Positions 1-12,325 of a stretch of 64,000 nt of DNA are shown here, in pieces (the stretch's first letter is position 1; every line of letters starts with the position of its first letter). Origin of the DNA: Adineta ricciae (Eukaryota; Rotifera; Eurotatoria; Adinetida; Adinetidae); contig CAJNOJ010000138.1 of the NCBI GenBank assembly GCA_905250025.1, positions 186,001 to 250,000 on the forward strand, written 5' to 3'. Under the pieces are notes generated by a model. The model saw only the letters and a program-made list of their open reading frames with translations. It was not told the origin of the DNA and made no database searches. The translations under genes were made by a program, and so were the position numbers.

Positions 1-517
1 TTATTTTTACAACTTAATGAGCTGATTGTTAGTACATCATTGCCGTCCGTTATATTGTAACCATTCTATTGATTATTACCTTCAATATTAATTTATTTGC
101 TCGACTCTCTCACAATAGAAAACATATCATCATATAGAGTAGGATCGTGAATATCTGGTTTCACGTAACATTATGACCTCATTTAGTCTGTTGTTTTCAC
201 TCATAGTTGCAACACTTTCTATGACGGTTTTTTGTTTGAGTACATGAACAAGGCGAAAAAAGACCAATTGAGACGAACGAGAATTGTTAACGTCATTCTT
301 ATTCTTTCTTTCACCTAGTTACTGGTTGATAGCGGCGGGTCTGTGGCAAACAATTTTGAAAGTGTTTTAACCCAGTTTGTGTGGAAATGATGGAGATGCG
401 GAAAAAAGTTTTCTCAAAAATAGAAGAGAAACAGAGAATGTTTAAATAAAAAAGTCTCGCATTAGGAAGAAGGAAGTGAAACCAATAGTTTTGTTTTTAC
501 AAACGTACTCATCTTGT
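1..517. other. Left edge, upstream of the TRPA1-like gene
   Basis: AT-rich sequence with no convincing coding exon. It should hold the 5' flank or promoter of the TRPA1-like gene, but I see no recognisable element. An additional 5' exon of that gene cannot be excluded, because its first exon is short and its ATG was chosen by reading frame only. Confidence 0.4.
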
Positions 518-3500
518 ATGCAAAAAATGCTTGATTGTCGAAAAACGTTTCCGACGATAAACAAAGAAAAAGAACTTCGATCCATAGTTCCCTACGATCA
601 ATCAATGCAAAAGTCTGCCGAAGATTTACTTTTTCAAGTAAGATGCACACAGAAAGATCTTTGAGCATATGAACTATGTTAACTCGATAGGCAGCCCGTG
701 AAAGTGATGAAGAAAAGGCAAAAGAGAAATGGAAGAGATTTCGTCAACAAATCGAAGATGAAAATTCATCAAGCAATCAAGTGAAAACTTTGATAAATAG
801 TTTGGATAATCATAAACGATGGGCTCCGCTGCATTATGCTGTCGAAGCGAACAATATGTATGTATTCCAGCAATTAACTTCTGGTAACAAAATCTATCGC
901 AGTGGTATGCATACAGTACACCAGATGGCAAATTCATGATTGTTTCTATTTAGACATTAACATCAACGGAGGAAATGGAGAAAATGTATTACATATAGCT
1001 GCTGAATCAGACAAAATCTGGACAACTGTAAGATTTGGATGTGAAAAATAGCTTTTGCGATTTATTCTGTGTAGAAGAGTAATACTGTCCACGAAAATGC
1101 ATCGGAAATCTTAACACTGGATTCGGCTGTTAACCAGACTCTATGTAATTTGCCTGGTATTGTTCAAAACATGCTCAATCTTAGAGCAGACGTTAATGAT
1201 CGAGATATCGAAGGTCGAACACCATTGCATCTTGCCGTACAAAACAGTCGTTATGAATATGCCAGAGCACTCATCAAATTCGGAGCTGACATTCTGGTAA
1301 AGTATTCAGGTATATTCTGTAGAAAAGAATAGTCATGGTCGAATTTTTTGAAGACAACTTCGATGTTCAAAGAAAGCGTTCTTCATTGTATGTTCTCATC
1401 GAGTCAGACGAACAGTCAAAAGTTAGAAGAACTAATCGATGACATACTATCTCGACTCGATGATACACAGAAGCAAAAACTTATCCAAATGACAACTCTT
1501 GACAATCATAATGCACTTGGCTATGCTCTTTGCAATTCAACAGTTAACGGAAGTATTCTTTTCAAGCTGTTTATCAATCAGAATCATATTACTGACAACC
1601 AATTGCTTGTTGCATTTGACACACTGGCGCATCATGCTCAGGATCTATCGGAAGACATGAAATATAATCTGACTTCATTTTTGAACAAGATGAACATCAA
1701 ACATCATACAATGTTCGAACATTTGCCTCACATTTTATGCCGACATAACAATTCATCACTGTTGACGTGGTTTCATGACGAGTTCATTAAGGTAATTTTG
1801 TCAAATACTGCCCACGTAGAAAACTATATTGATCTGTCACAGATAAATCATTCAAATAGTGTGCGACCCGTAGATTTTAATCGGTTCGATTCGGGCGGTT
1901 ATACTTTACTGCTCACTGCCGTCTTTTACAATGCGAAAGATTGTGTCGATGTCATACTGAAGCAGGCAGTAAGTAATCGAAATACTAAACATAGAAACGA
2001 GTGTCATTTGTCTAATTTCTTCTAGAGTTATAGTCATCAATACTTAAATGCGAGAAATAATAATGACGAAAATGTGTTGCATCTTTGTGCTAAACGTAGT
2101 GTTCATGATGACTTGTTCAATATCATTTGGAACACGTTATCTGATGTTTACCAGGAAAAAATGGATTTAGTTTTGCAGAGAGATATCGAAGAAAAGACGC
2201 CACTACAAGTAGCGGCCCGATTTGCTAACGAAAACATGTGCCAACATTTATTAAATTACTCTCCATTAACGGATAACTTCAAACGCGAAGCCGCTCGTGA
2301 AGCCAGTGCAGCAGGCCATTTGAATATTTTAGAAGTTATCTTCGCATATGACAAGGAAACCAAACAGTCTAGGTTGCAACCAGCGAAAATACAAAACATA
2401 TCGAGAACCGGCGATAAATACGAGCATACTTGTCTCCATTTAGCAGCTGGAAAAGGTAAGGTGTAGAATTCTTCATCTTTGACATGATTGAAATCGACTG
2501 TCTTCGTCAAGGTTATGATGATATTGTTAAGTTTTTTCTCGCAACAACGCCAATCCAAGTAGATTGTCTAGACAAACGCCGTCGAACGCCGTTACATTTG
2601 GCATGTGAGAACGGACACATAAAAGTTGTTCAGTTGCTACTTCAAGCCAATGCATCCACAACATTACGAAACGCTCACATTTATAATTGTTTAGAGATTG
2701 CTATAACTCATCACCGAAAAGACATCGTACAAGAACTTTTCAAACATTCCTCATGGAAGGAAATGATGCGCAATGCTCAACCCATCGAAAACACCGAAGC
2801 GTTTGATACGCCCATGCGAAAATTGATTCGTTATATGCCTGACATGGCCGTCTGGTTGATCAACAATAAGTTTACTCGAATTGTCGGCGGACCGGGAGAA
2901 AAAGTTTATAAAACAATCTATGATTACGAGTTCTACGAAGACATGTTCAAAGTTAAACACTGGTACTCTCCAAGTATGACGATCCTAGACATGTTCATCT
3001 ATCAGATATCTAGTTTCTGTATAGATCCTGATTCGAACTTCGAGCCTCCAACATGCGCTAGTCTATGGCGTACTCGTGGTGTTGAAGCCATTCACACATG
3101 CTGGTGTTGCTGTCATCCTACAGGTCTCGAAGACTGTTGCGGGTACAGAAACAGAAGAGTGGACAAGGAAGAGTGCTATACAAATGATGCGTATACACTT
3201 GTATGAAATCATCCTCTCTTCATCGTCTCTCAACAGACGCATTCACCCGAGCTCGTTCAGCACTTCTATCACACGCATTTACGTCAAGTCAAACTTCGTT
3301 CATTTGGCCTTGTTTTCTTTATTTTTTCATATTTTTTATACACGGCCTACATAGGTTTATATACTTCATTTATACTGAAGGGAAAACACCCAAAATACTT
3401 CTACGATCAAGCACAAGTCAATTTAACACTCGAGTTATCGACATGCGAATATGTTAGTAACTATATCGTCAATAATGCACATGTCAACAATGAAGGGTTG

Positions 3501-4476
3501 AAAAGTGAAACATATAAAAGAATAAAATGGACACTCTACATTATTCTAATTATATTCACTTTCAAAAATTTGATCTGTATTGCAGCATTATTTCCAAAAG
3601 TACTTCGCATTGGAGGATCGTATGTCGAAATGTCAGCCTTAGTTCTGTCGTACATTTATATCCTTGACTGGAAAGATTGGCAAAATGACGTGACATTACG
3701 ATGTCCACTTCAATATCAAATAGGTGCGATGGGTCTTCTCATAAGTTATATCAATGTGCTTGCTTATGTACGAACTAGTCCAGCGCTGGATATGGGCATC
3801 TATATTGTCATGTTGCAAGTTATCTCAACGAAGTTTCTTCGATTTCTACCAATTTTCCTTACAATTGTTTGTGGATTTGGTTTGACTTACTGGATGTTAT
3901 TGCAATATCAACCTGTCTATGGTACGCCCATGGAAGCTTTGTTGCGAACTGGCTTAATGCTCTTCGACTTGGGCTATGAAGATCGATTGTACGACGCAGA
4001 AAATGGAGGTATCGGCTACTATAAATTAGTCTATGTCATTTTTGCACTAACGGCTATTGGTTGTTCAATATTTGTCATCAATTTACTGATTGGTGAGATC
4101 ATTTTCGATAAGAAGAAGAAATATCATAAATGATTAATTTAATTGCATTTCAGGACTTGCTGTAGGAGAAATTCCAACATTGATGACACAAGGAACTTTG
4201 TGGCGAATTAGTATACTTTTTAATCTTGTTTCTGACTATGAAATGTTACGTGTTCGATTGGTACACGCATTTGATTGTGTCACATGCCATAAACTTCGTC
4301 ACTGGCGACTTATGGGTTTTCGTCCTCGACCATATTATACTTTGGAGAAAGACGAATTGAAGAGTCCAATGGGATTGCTGGGCAAAGTATGCAACTATAC
4401 AGAAAAACATTTTTTCAAGGAACAAATCCAAGATAACATAAAACCATCGTTTCAGTTACATGACGAAAAAGATTGA
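518..4476 (+). CDS. TRPA1-like ankyrin cation channel, haplotype A (complete)
   Basis: Nine exons restore one frame of about 1180 aa: 518-637, 691-883, 954-1027, 1075-1296, 1333-1968, 2026-2455, 2512-3200, 3237-4092 and 4154-4476. Every boundary is GT-AG and introns are 36-70 bp. The first two thirds carry ankyrin repeats (for example GRTPLHLAV near 1220 and RRTPLHLACENGH near 2580). Six-transmembrane channel segments follow, with a pore region (YWMLLQYQPVYGTP, LLRTGLMLFDLGYED) and a last pore helix ending in NLLIGLAVGEI, created exactly across the final splice and typical of TRPA. Length fits the family (about 1100-1200 aa). The family forms plasma-membrane cation channels gated by irritants, heat or electrophiles; the ligand here is unknown. 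The start at 518 is the first ATG in frame and may not be the true start. Confidence 0.9.
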
Positions 4477-5250
4477 AAACGTGTACAAAGACATGAAGCG
4501 GTATAGCATTTTCCCTGTTGACCCATGTAGTCGCAGCTCCTTCCTTCGTTTTCTATCCTGTTTGGTGAGAAAAGCACTGCAATATATCGTGTTTTTTCTT
4601 AATCGAATCTCACACTTTGAAGATTTCTATGTAATTTAAAAGGGGTGAAATCAAGTGAAATGAAAAGAAATCACCTCAAACCTTGAATACACATGCATAA
4701 AATATAGTGACTTCTCTTGATTTCTGACTAGCTATCAATTTTTATTCAACTGTGAAAGAAAAGACAAAGTTATTTTTGACAGTGCAGATTGTTCCTAGAA
4801 AGCATCAAGTGTATAAATCAGCGATCTCGACGAGACGCGAGACAAATTTGACATAGTTTCAACTTGGTGATTTACGTCTTCTCAACATGGATCTTTAGGG
4901 AAGCTTTTCTCTGGAAAACAACCAAACTGAGTACGTAAGTAAAATTTGCAAGTGCTCCCAAAGTTCTACTACCAATATGCCATGAATATCTCTAACTGAT
5001 GTTAATCAGGTAGACTTCACCATCAAGGAAATATGAACTTGTATTCTACATGAGATCCTTCTAATGAACAAAACATGGCTGGATGAGAATGCACCTGTTT
5101 TCCGATGATGAATACCTTTCTTCGCTTTTAAGTGTAGTTAATCGAACAAAAGGCCAAGCTTCTTCTTTCACCCGTCACAATCTGGGAAGCAGTACATCGA
5201 CAGACGTCAGTCAATTGTGTGTGGTTCAGGGAAATGTGATGAATATTGAT
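4477..5250. other. Intergenic between TRPA1-like and Ly6-like genes, haplotype A
   Basis: About 770 bp with no coding exon that I can support. The genes on either side are convergent, so this holds both 3' flanks. The haplotype B counterpart (6828-7632) is collinear but contains an extra stretch near 7050-7110. Confidence 0.4.
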
Positions 5251-5253
5251 TAG

Positions 5254-5613
5254 TCATATGTTTTCATAAGAAAAAGCAATGGATGGTAAGCCATTTGAGA
5301 AAGATGCAGAAGTAAATGAGTTTTGATTCTTCCAAACAAACTTTGGATAAAATGTTTCATTATGATATTCTCGTAGATGTAAGTCGTACTTCGACAAAAT
5401 ATCACGATGGTTGCATTTATCATAATCACATACCAGTGAATTACTTGCAAATGTTGTGTCATAGCGCGAATAGAAAAGCATAGTATTTGTAAACGTCAGT
5501 TTTTCAGTCGATGAGCATTCGACGTCAGCGGTTGAACTGGGCGTCCAACTTGTGTGACATGTTTCTTCTGAAGAACACTGTTTAGTTTCACTGTCACTCA
5601 CGAAGCATTCTCC
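5254..5613 (-). pseudogene. Ly6/uPAR-like GPI-anchored protein, haplotype A, 3' exon with 136-bp deletion
   Basis: Minus-strand 3' exon of a small cysteine-rich protein; the 5' part of the same allele is at 15837-16644. The domain ends in CDYDKCNH, which matches the closing C..D.CN signature of Ly6/uPAR three-finger domains. On haplotype B this is followed by a Ser/Thr-rich stalk and a hydrophobic C-terminal tail typical of a GPI-anchor signal. Here 136 bp are missing at about 5325/5326 (present as 7695-7830 in B). The loss removes the stalk and shifts the frame, so the hydrophobic tail is replaced by a polar tail ending at 5254. The protein may be secreted rather than anchored, or may be non-functional. 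Confidence 0.6.
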
Positions 5614-5614
5614 N
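5614..5614. other. Assembly join A to B (single n)
   Basis: The sequence after this n matches the TRPA1-like gene from about 3266 onward, so it steps back 2.3 kb onto the other haplotype. The 221 bp before it (5393-5613) recur at 15837-16057, where haplotype A resumes. Confidence 0.9.
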
Positions 5615-6827
5615 TTCTATCACACGCATTTACGTCAAGTCAAACTTCGTTCATTTGGCCTTGTTTTCTTTATTTTTTCATATTTTTTATACACGGCCTA
5701 CATAGGTTTATATACTTCACTTATACTGAAGGGAAAGCACCCAAAATACTTCTACGATCAAGCACAAGTCAATTTAACACTCGAGTTATCCACATGCGAA
5801 TATGTTAGTAACTATATCATCAATAATGGACATGTCAACAATGAAGGGTTGAAAAGTGAAACATATAAACGAATAAAATGGACACTCTACATTATTCTTA
5901 TTATATTTACTATCAAAAATTTGATCTGTATTGCAGCATTATTTCCAAAAGTACTTCGCATTGGAGGATCGTATGTCGAAATGTCAGCCTTAGTTCTGTC
6001 ATACATTTATATCCTTGACTGGAAAGATTGGCAAAATGATGTGACATTACGATGTCCACTTCAATATCAAATAGGTGCGATGGGTCTTCTCATAAGTTAT
6101 ATCAATGTGCTTGCCTATGTACGAACTAGTCCAGCGCTGGATATGGGCATCTATATTGTCATGTTGCAAGTTATCTCAACGAAGTTTCTTCGATTTCTAC
6201 CAGTTTTCCTTACAATTGTTTGTGGATTTGGTTTGACTTATTGGATGTTATTGCAATATCAACCTGTCTATGGTACACCCATGGAAGCTTTGTTGCGAAC
6301 TGGCTTCATGCTCTTCGACTTGGGCTATGAAGATCGATTGTACGACGCAGAAAATGGAGGTGTCGGCTACTATAAATTAGTCTATGTCATTTTTGCACTA
6401 ACGGCTATTGGTTGTTCAATATTTGTCATCAATTTACTGATCGGTAAGATCAGTTTCGATAGAAAGAAGAAATATCAGAAATGATTCACTTAATTGCATT
6501 GCAGGACTTGCTGTAGGAGAAATTCCAACATTGATGACACAAGGAACTTTGTGGCGAATTAGTATACTTTTTAATCTTCTTTCTGACTATGAAATGTTAC
6601 GTGTTCGATTGGTACACACATTTGATTGTGTCACATGCCATAAACTTCGTCACTGGCGAGTTATGGGTTTTCGTCCTCGACCATATTATACTTTGGAGAA
6701 AGACGAATTGAAGAGTCCAATGGGTTTGCTGGGCAAATTATGCAATTATACAAAAAAACATTTTTTCAAGGAACAAATCCAAAATAACATAAAACCATCG
6801 TTTCAGTTACATGGCGAAAAGGACTGA
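5615..6827 (+). CDS. TRPA1-like channel, haplotype B, 3' part only
   Basis: Allelic copy of the channel half of the TRPA1-like gene. It starts inside the long membrane exon at the join (5615-6443) and ends with the last exon 6505-6827, with the same splice positions and phase as haplotype A. The pore region and NLLIG/LAVGEI junction are intact, and protein differences are few and conservative (for example GLMLF to GFMLF). The ankyrin half of this allele is missing because of the assembly, not because of a visible mutation. Confidence 0.85.
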
Positions 6828-7632
6828 AAGCGTGTAGAAAGACATGAGGCAGTATAACATTTTCCCTATTCATCGATGTAGTCGCAGCTTCTTCCTTCTT
6901 TTTTTCTTTTCTGTTTAATTAGAAAAGCACTGCGATATATCGTGTTTTCTTAATTAGATCTCAGTGAAATGAAAAGAAGTCATCTCAAACCTTGAATACA
7001 CATGCATAAAATATAGTGACTTCTCTTGATTTGTGACTAGATATCAATTTTCTCTCTCTCTGCCCTTGCCATCTTCTTGTTGTTAACGCACATATGAACG
7101 TGGAGGATGTATTATTCAACTGTAGACGAAATGACAAAGTTATTTTTGACAGCGCAGATTGTTCCTAGAAAGTCTCAAGTGTATATATCATAGATCTCGA
7201 CGAGACATGAGACAAATTTGACACCATTTCAACGTGGTGACTTACGTCTTCTAAACATAGATCTTTAGGCAAGTTTTTCTTTGGAAAAACAACCAAACTG
7301 AGTATGTAGGTAAAATTTGCAGGTGCTCCCAAAGTTCTACCACCGATATGCTATGAATATCTCTAGCTGATGTTAATCAGGTAGACTTTACCGTCAAGGA
7401 AATATGAACTTGTATTCTACATGAGATTCTTCTGATGAACAAAGTATTACTGGATGAGAATGCACCTGTTTTCCGACGATGAATACCTTTCTTCGCTTTT
7501 CAGTGTAGTTAATCGAACAAAAGGTCAAGCGTTTTCTCTCGTCCATCATGCTTTGGGAATCAGTACATCGACAGACACCAGCCAATTGTGTGGTTCAGAG
7601 AAATGTGATGAATATTGATTAGTCATATGTTT
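6828..7632. other. Intergenic, haplotype B
   Basis: Convergent 3' flanks of TRPA1-like and Ly6-like genes. It includes a CT-rich patch (tctctctctctg near 7055) within a stretch absent from haplotype A. No gene is supported. Confidence 0.35.
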
Positions 7633-8439
7633 TCATAAGAAAAAGCAATGAATGGTAAGCAATTTAAGAAAGATGTAGAAGTAAATGAGTTTTGGTATAT
7701 TTTGAGAGTGACATGACGGCAAAGAGTTTGTTGAAAGAGAGGTAGTGGTTGTCATAGATGTTAGCGTTGCTGTAGCATTCGAATCAGTTGATTGTGTGAC
7801 ATAGACAGATGTTGTTTGTTCAATAGATTGATTCTTCCAAACAAACTTTCGATAAAATGTTTCATTGTGATATTCTCGTAGATGTAAGTTGTACTTGGAC
7901 TAAATATCAGGATGGTTGCATTTATCATAATCACATACCAGGAAATGACTTGCAAATGTTGTGTTATAGTACGAATAGAAAAACATAGTATTTGTAAACG
8001 TCAGTTTTTTAGTCGATGATCATTCGACGTCAGCGTTTGAAATCGGCGTCCAACTAGTGTGACATGTTTCCTCTGAAGAACACTGCTTAGTTTCATTGTT
8101 ACTCACAAAGCATTCTCCTAAAATGATTATCGAAATCCATAATTATCGAGAAAAACAAGGATATGTCATCGGCTTTTCGGGAGATGGGTTTCGTTTATCG
8201 CTAAACTGTGTTGAAAAAAATACAGATATGTGACTGTCAAAATTCGAAATACTCATCTCCACCGTACATGGCTTTATATGGCTAATTTCAACAGCAGAAA
8301 TTCCATCGAGCTGTTCGCGAAACGTTTGTATATTAAATTTGTCTTTGGATATTGTCAAAGCATCTCCTCGCTGTAAACACCTCAGACAGTCGATAGTAGG
8401 GAAAAGAATAATAGCTGCAAAGATAATTGTCAACGCCAT
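7633..8439 (-). pseudogene. Ly6/uPAR-like GPI-anchored protein, haplotype B, two nonsense codons
   Basis: Exon 1 begins at 8439 with a signal peptide (MALTIIFAAIILFPTIDC) followed by LRCLQ, a typical Ly6 start. Exon 2 (from about 8117 down to 7633) holds the cysteine-rich core, the CDYDKCNH closing motif, a Ser/Thr-rich stalk, and a hydrophobic tail (KLIYFYIFLKLLTIHCFFL) that fits a GPI-attachment signal. Two stops interrupt exon 2: TGA at 8020-8022, where A has TGC (Cys), and TAG at 7900-7902, where A has TTG (Leu). The exact donor between the exons is unresolved; GTATTT after the HIS codons is the best site but the phase does not close. The architecture is clear, and loss of function on this allele is likely. 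Confidence 0.65.
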
Positions 8440-9836
8440 CGAATTCGAATGGCACTACAGACACAACTTTAGACTTGTTTTACAAAGAAATAAACGAGAA
8501 TTTAATTAAATCGATTCGTCATTTTGTATATTATATGTAATAAGGTGACTTTGAAACATGTTGTCATGAAATGTTTATCATAATATCGGATTTCCATGAA
8601 TACAGTTTACTTATCACACTACATCGACGTTTTCAAGAAATAGAAGAAAGTGAATGAACAACTAAGATGGGCAAGGATGTGGGTGCAGGCGAAAACTTTT
8701 ATGATTGAAACTGGCAAGATCAGAGTTAGAACGCATATCTCAACGAATAAATCCGAGAAAAACTTGAATTGAGCGCTAAGATACCGTATGCATTCATACT
8801 TAGATGTTGCTGTTTGCTCCAGCAAAAAATGTTAGTGACAGGAGGCAAAGAAAACTGTCGGGAAGATCATAACACTCATTATTGACTTTCCAAAACAATC
8901 TTCAGTTCAATAAAAACTCCGTTTCATATATCAGGAAAGTTATACCCTATTTTAAGTTACATATTTACTTCTCTGATGTGCTTAGTTATGATAATTATGT
9001 TCGCGGGAAAGACGAACTATTTGGTTAATATCTCCGAATCAGTGCGTATCATTAGGATCTGCTTGACCTAATTACCAATGAAGATTGATATATTTCCATT
9101 CACAAAATGTTTCAACGTCAATGATCGATTTGTAAACCCAAAATAAGAGAACAGATGTGCATTTAGAACATAATTTAAACATGTGATGACTACAGAAAAA
9201 AAAACTAATTACGTTATCTTTGTTTTCAATGTGAATCTGGATGAAAAAAACATTTCTTCATCAAAAGCATAAAAAAAGAAACTAATTAATCCTATTGGAT
9301 TTTTTTACAGTAGGCTTAACATGGTGATAAGAATTCTCATTTGTCAATCAACCTGAGGATGTGTGTGAACGTGTTTTTCATACACGCAAATACATTCGTA
9401 TCCTTATACATACAACGCTATATTACAATAATTAGTTTCTTGACAACAAACAAAATATTAAGAAATAGATATAAAAAGGTCACGAGATTTAATCAAATAT
9501 TTGACTATGAAAGTAATTATATAGCATGATTGTACATCTAATTTCAAGGACGACTCCAGTTCCTTAGAAGCAATTTTCTCTTCGATAGATAATCCTTTAT
9601 TAAATATATGTGGAAATGCACCGTAATAGGTCATTCTTCTGTAAGCGCATGTTTTTATTTGTTATTCTGAGTAAAGTATGGGATGAAAGTGCATATATTT
9701 ATTAATACTTTTTGTATGATAATGAAAGAGGAAAAAATGAGTAGTTTCGATGTTCATTAAGATAAAAATACACGAAATCTCATGAAACAGACAAACAAAG
9801 AAAGATCGATTTGTGTCAAAATAACTCTTTAAATGT
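8440..9836. other. Intergenic, haplotype B
   Basis: About 1.4 kb. Around 8619-8825 a minus-strand open stretch encodes a hydrophobic 68-residue peptide, but the matching haplotype A sequence (about 16860-17040) carries a 2-bp indel in it, so it is probably not coding. The rest is A/T-rich with A homopolymers near 9190-9280. No gene is supported. Confidence 0.35.
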
Positions 9837-10832
9837 TCAATTTCTATTAAGTGATAATGTAAGAGGATAAATTTGCACATATTGTCTTTTCCACCACAAT
9901 AGATTTGCCATTTTCTTGCCAATGTCAGGTATTGTTCCTAGACAAACAAATGGGAAAAGATGTACAGAATAACAGTTAAAGAACAGCATGTAGTTTTGAA
10001 CTGCGTCTAATGAACTTAATGGTAAACCAAACAAATACCATGACTCTAAAACTGCCCATGGAAATTGAAAAATGCCAAAAACTGTGACGATTGATAGAAC
10101 TTGAATGATCAGCTTTCTTTGTTTCCTCCATTGCATCGATTGTCTCAGGTGAGCTCGCTGCCTTTGGAAACGAAAGAAAAGGGCAAGAGTTGAAGTGATT
10201 ATAATTACTATTGGAGTGATCTGATGAACGATGATATCGATCTTTAAGTGAATTGAATTGAGGAAAAAACAAGGCAGATACACACCAATTACCGTCGATT
10301 GAATATCGACATATTGACAAATTGGATGAACTGAAATAAATATATTTAGAGCATAATAAATTAAACAATACATAGGCACAACCACCAACGGTATATAATG
10401 CACAAGAATTCGATTTGCTTTAGTTGCTAGTAATTGACTGTGAAAGATAAGTATATGTCTTTGAATAGTACACCAGGCAAAAACGACGGTTTGAGTGGGA
10501 AAAAATCCAAAGAGAGAATACGTCCAGAGTTGAGAAAACGGACGTTGTACATGCCAATTTCCACCAAGTCGATAGTAGTGAATGGCAAGAGGAAAGTAAG
10601 TACATTCCATAATCAAAACCAGTAGGAGTATCACAATGATTATATGATTACTTAATGTTTCACGAAGATTTCGATTGAATAGAAGATGAAAGAGAATGAA
10701 GAAACAGCATGGTAGTGATAAAGTGTTGGAAATGAGATAAATCCAAAATCGAACAGGAAATGTGATAGGAAGTTGTTGATAAGCTAAAGATTCTTCATTA
10801 GCAAAAGTACTGTTCATATCATTTGCCATCAT
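9837..10832 (-). CDS. Class A-like seven-transmembrane receptor 1, haplotype B
   Basis: A single uninterrupted exon of 331 aa with seven hydrophobic segments, a polar N-terminus with an N-glycosylation site (NST), and a basic third cytoplasmic loop (FRFQRQRAHLRQSMQWRKQRK). The position equivalent to the DRY motif at the end of helix 3 reads TIQRH; the A allele has TIERH. The last helix lacks a clear NPxxY. I recognise it only as a divergent rhodopsin-like receptor. Ligand and role are unknown; orphan chemosensory or neuropeptide receptors of this kind are common in invertebrates. The start could be the first or second Met. Confidence 0.75.
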   Translation of the reverse strand: MMANDMNSTFANEESLAYQQLPITFPVRFWIYLISNTLSLPCCFFILFHLLFNRNLRETLSNHIIIVILLLVLIMECTYFPLAIHYYRLGGNWHVQRPFSQLWTYSLFGFFPTQTVVFAWCTIQRHILIFHSQLLATKANRILVHYIPLVVVPMYCLIYYALNIFISVHPICQYVDIQSTVIGVYLPCFFLNSIHLKIDIIVHQITPIVIIITSTLALFFRFQRQRAHLRQSMQWRKQRKLIIQVLSIVTVFGIFQFPWAVLESWYLFGLPLSSLDAVQNYMLFFNCYSVHLFPFVCLGTIPDIGKKMANLLWWKRQYVQIYPLTLSLNRN

Positions 10833-12325
10833 TAAAAAAAAAGTTTAAACTGACGTCAACATATTTGAAATTCTTTACATATGAGATGCATATTAAAAAG
10901 TTACCTAAAGGTAAATCCGAGATTCTGCTGACTAGTCGCAGAGAGATAATTATTTTTCCAAGACTCATTTTAGTCGTTTTACAATGCTTTAACAATTCTA
11001 ATCTATATTGTATACGAACTGTACTTAAAAGTTATTTTAAAAAAAGGAGCTGCAAAGTACTTCCTCTAATATAATATTTTCATAAGCGATCACAATTTTA
11101 AATATCAGCTTTAATTACAATCCTCTCGTGATCTCAAAACGCGTGGTATGCTAAAAATATCAAATTTAACAAAAAAAAAACAAGAACAACCGGTATAAAA
11201 ACTACATATGAATTGTTTTCCATGTTAATTAAAGCAACATACACAGGATGAAAACGTCAAACTTTGAATTCAAGATTCGAAGTGTCTTCAGATGATATTA
11301 GTCTCATGAGATTCGTACGCTTTGAAGCATTGAGTTTTGTTCTCCTTCTTTACAATATAGATCATTTTTCGAGTACGGTCACCGGTAACGTTTTCTTATT
11401 TCTTTCCGATCGAGTTACTATACTTTTGAGCAATACTTTCACATATTCTGCAGACAAATTTTGAAACCATCAAATATCTCACAAGGCAAAACTGCAGGTT
11501 AAAAGTATTATATTAAAAAATGGTTTGACTCGTTTCTTAATAAAATATGAAAACATGAACAGAGATATTAGTAGACAAATGTTGAAATTTCCTTGATGAT
11601 CATCCTTGATTTTCACATTGATCAATTATACTAGCAATTACACAATAAGAAAGAGCGTTGTTATTATATGTCAAATCCATCACATTTACCTATACCGATT
11701 TTATGCAATTACTGGTTTATTTATTCGATTGAACGTAATTTAATCGATAAAATAAATAATACAGTGACATATTTTGAACAGAAAAAAAAAGAAACAGTCA
11801 TCAAGAAATAGGTAACGTTTTTCAATATCAGTCTTGTTTAACGCATAAAAGGGCGATAGTCTGTATAATTATCTGATGTTAAGGGGAAGCTTTCAGATTG
11901 GCGTCTCATTTACGTGAGCATATTCATAACAAAACCAACATATGGTAACTGATAGGATAGACACTCAGATTTAGGATCAAATTTATAATCAAGAGATTTC
12001 TCTTTAGAAAAATGATCGAACTAAGTTTGAAACGAAAACAAGCTTGTGGCGCTTCGAGTTATTCTCGTGAACAAGATATTTTTGGGTGAGAACACATTTT
12101 GCTCTCTGGTTTTTACGTAGTTTTCAGCATTGTTAACTATTGACAGACATATAAAACTAATTCCGTATTGTTTTATCTGTCACCTTCTATAAATAGATTT
12201 ATGACATATGAATTAATCACATAGCATATCGTATAGATTGATGTAATTCCCAAGAGAATGTTAGGTTCTGTCTACGAAATATGCTCCCAGTAATCTACGT
12301 AATAAACTGAACATTCATTGATAAG
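10833..12325. other. Intergenic, haplotype B
   Basis: About 1.5 kb between the receptor and the Ly6-like relic. It is very AT-rich, with A-tracts near 11165 and 11785. Haplotype A carries the same region (18790-20240) with many small indels. No gene is supported. Confidence 0.35.

Noticed and set aside
8619..8825. Hydrophobic minus-strand 68-aa ORF
   Set aside because: The haplotype A counterpart has a 2-bp indel within it and there is no paired exon structure.
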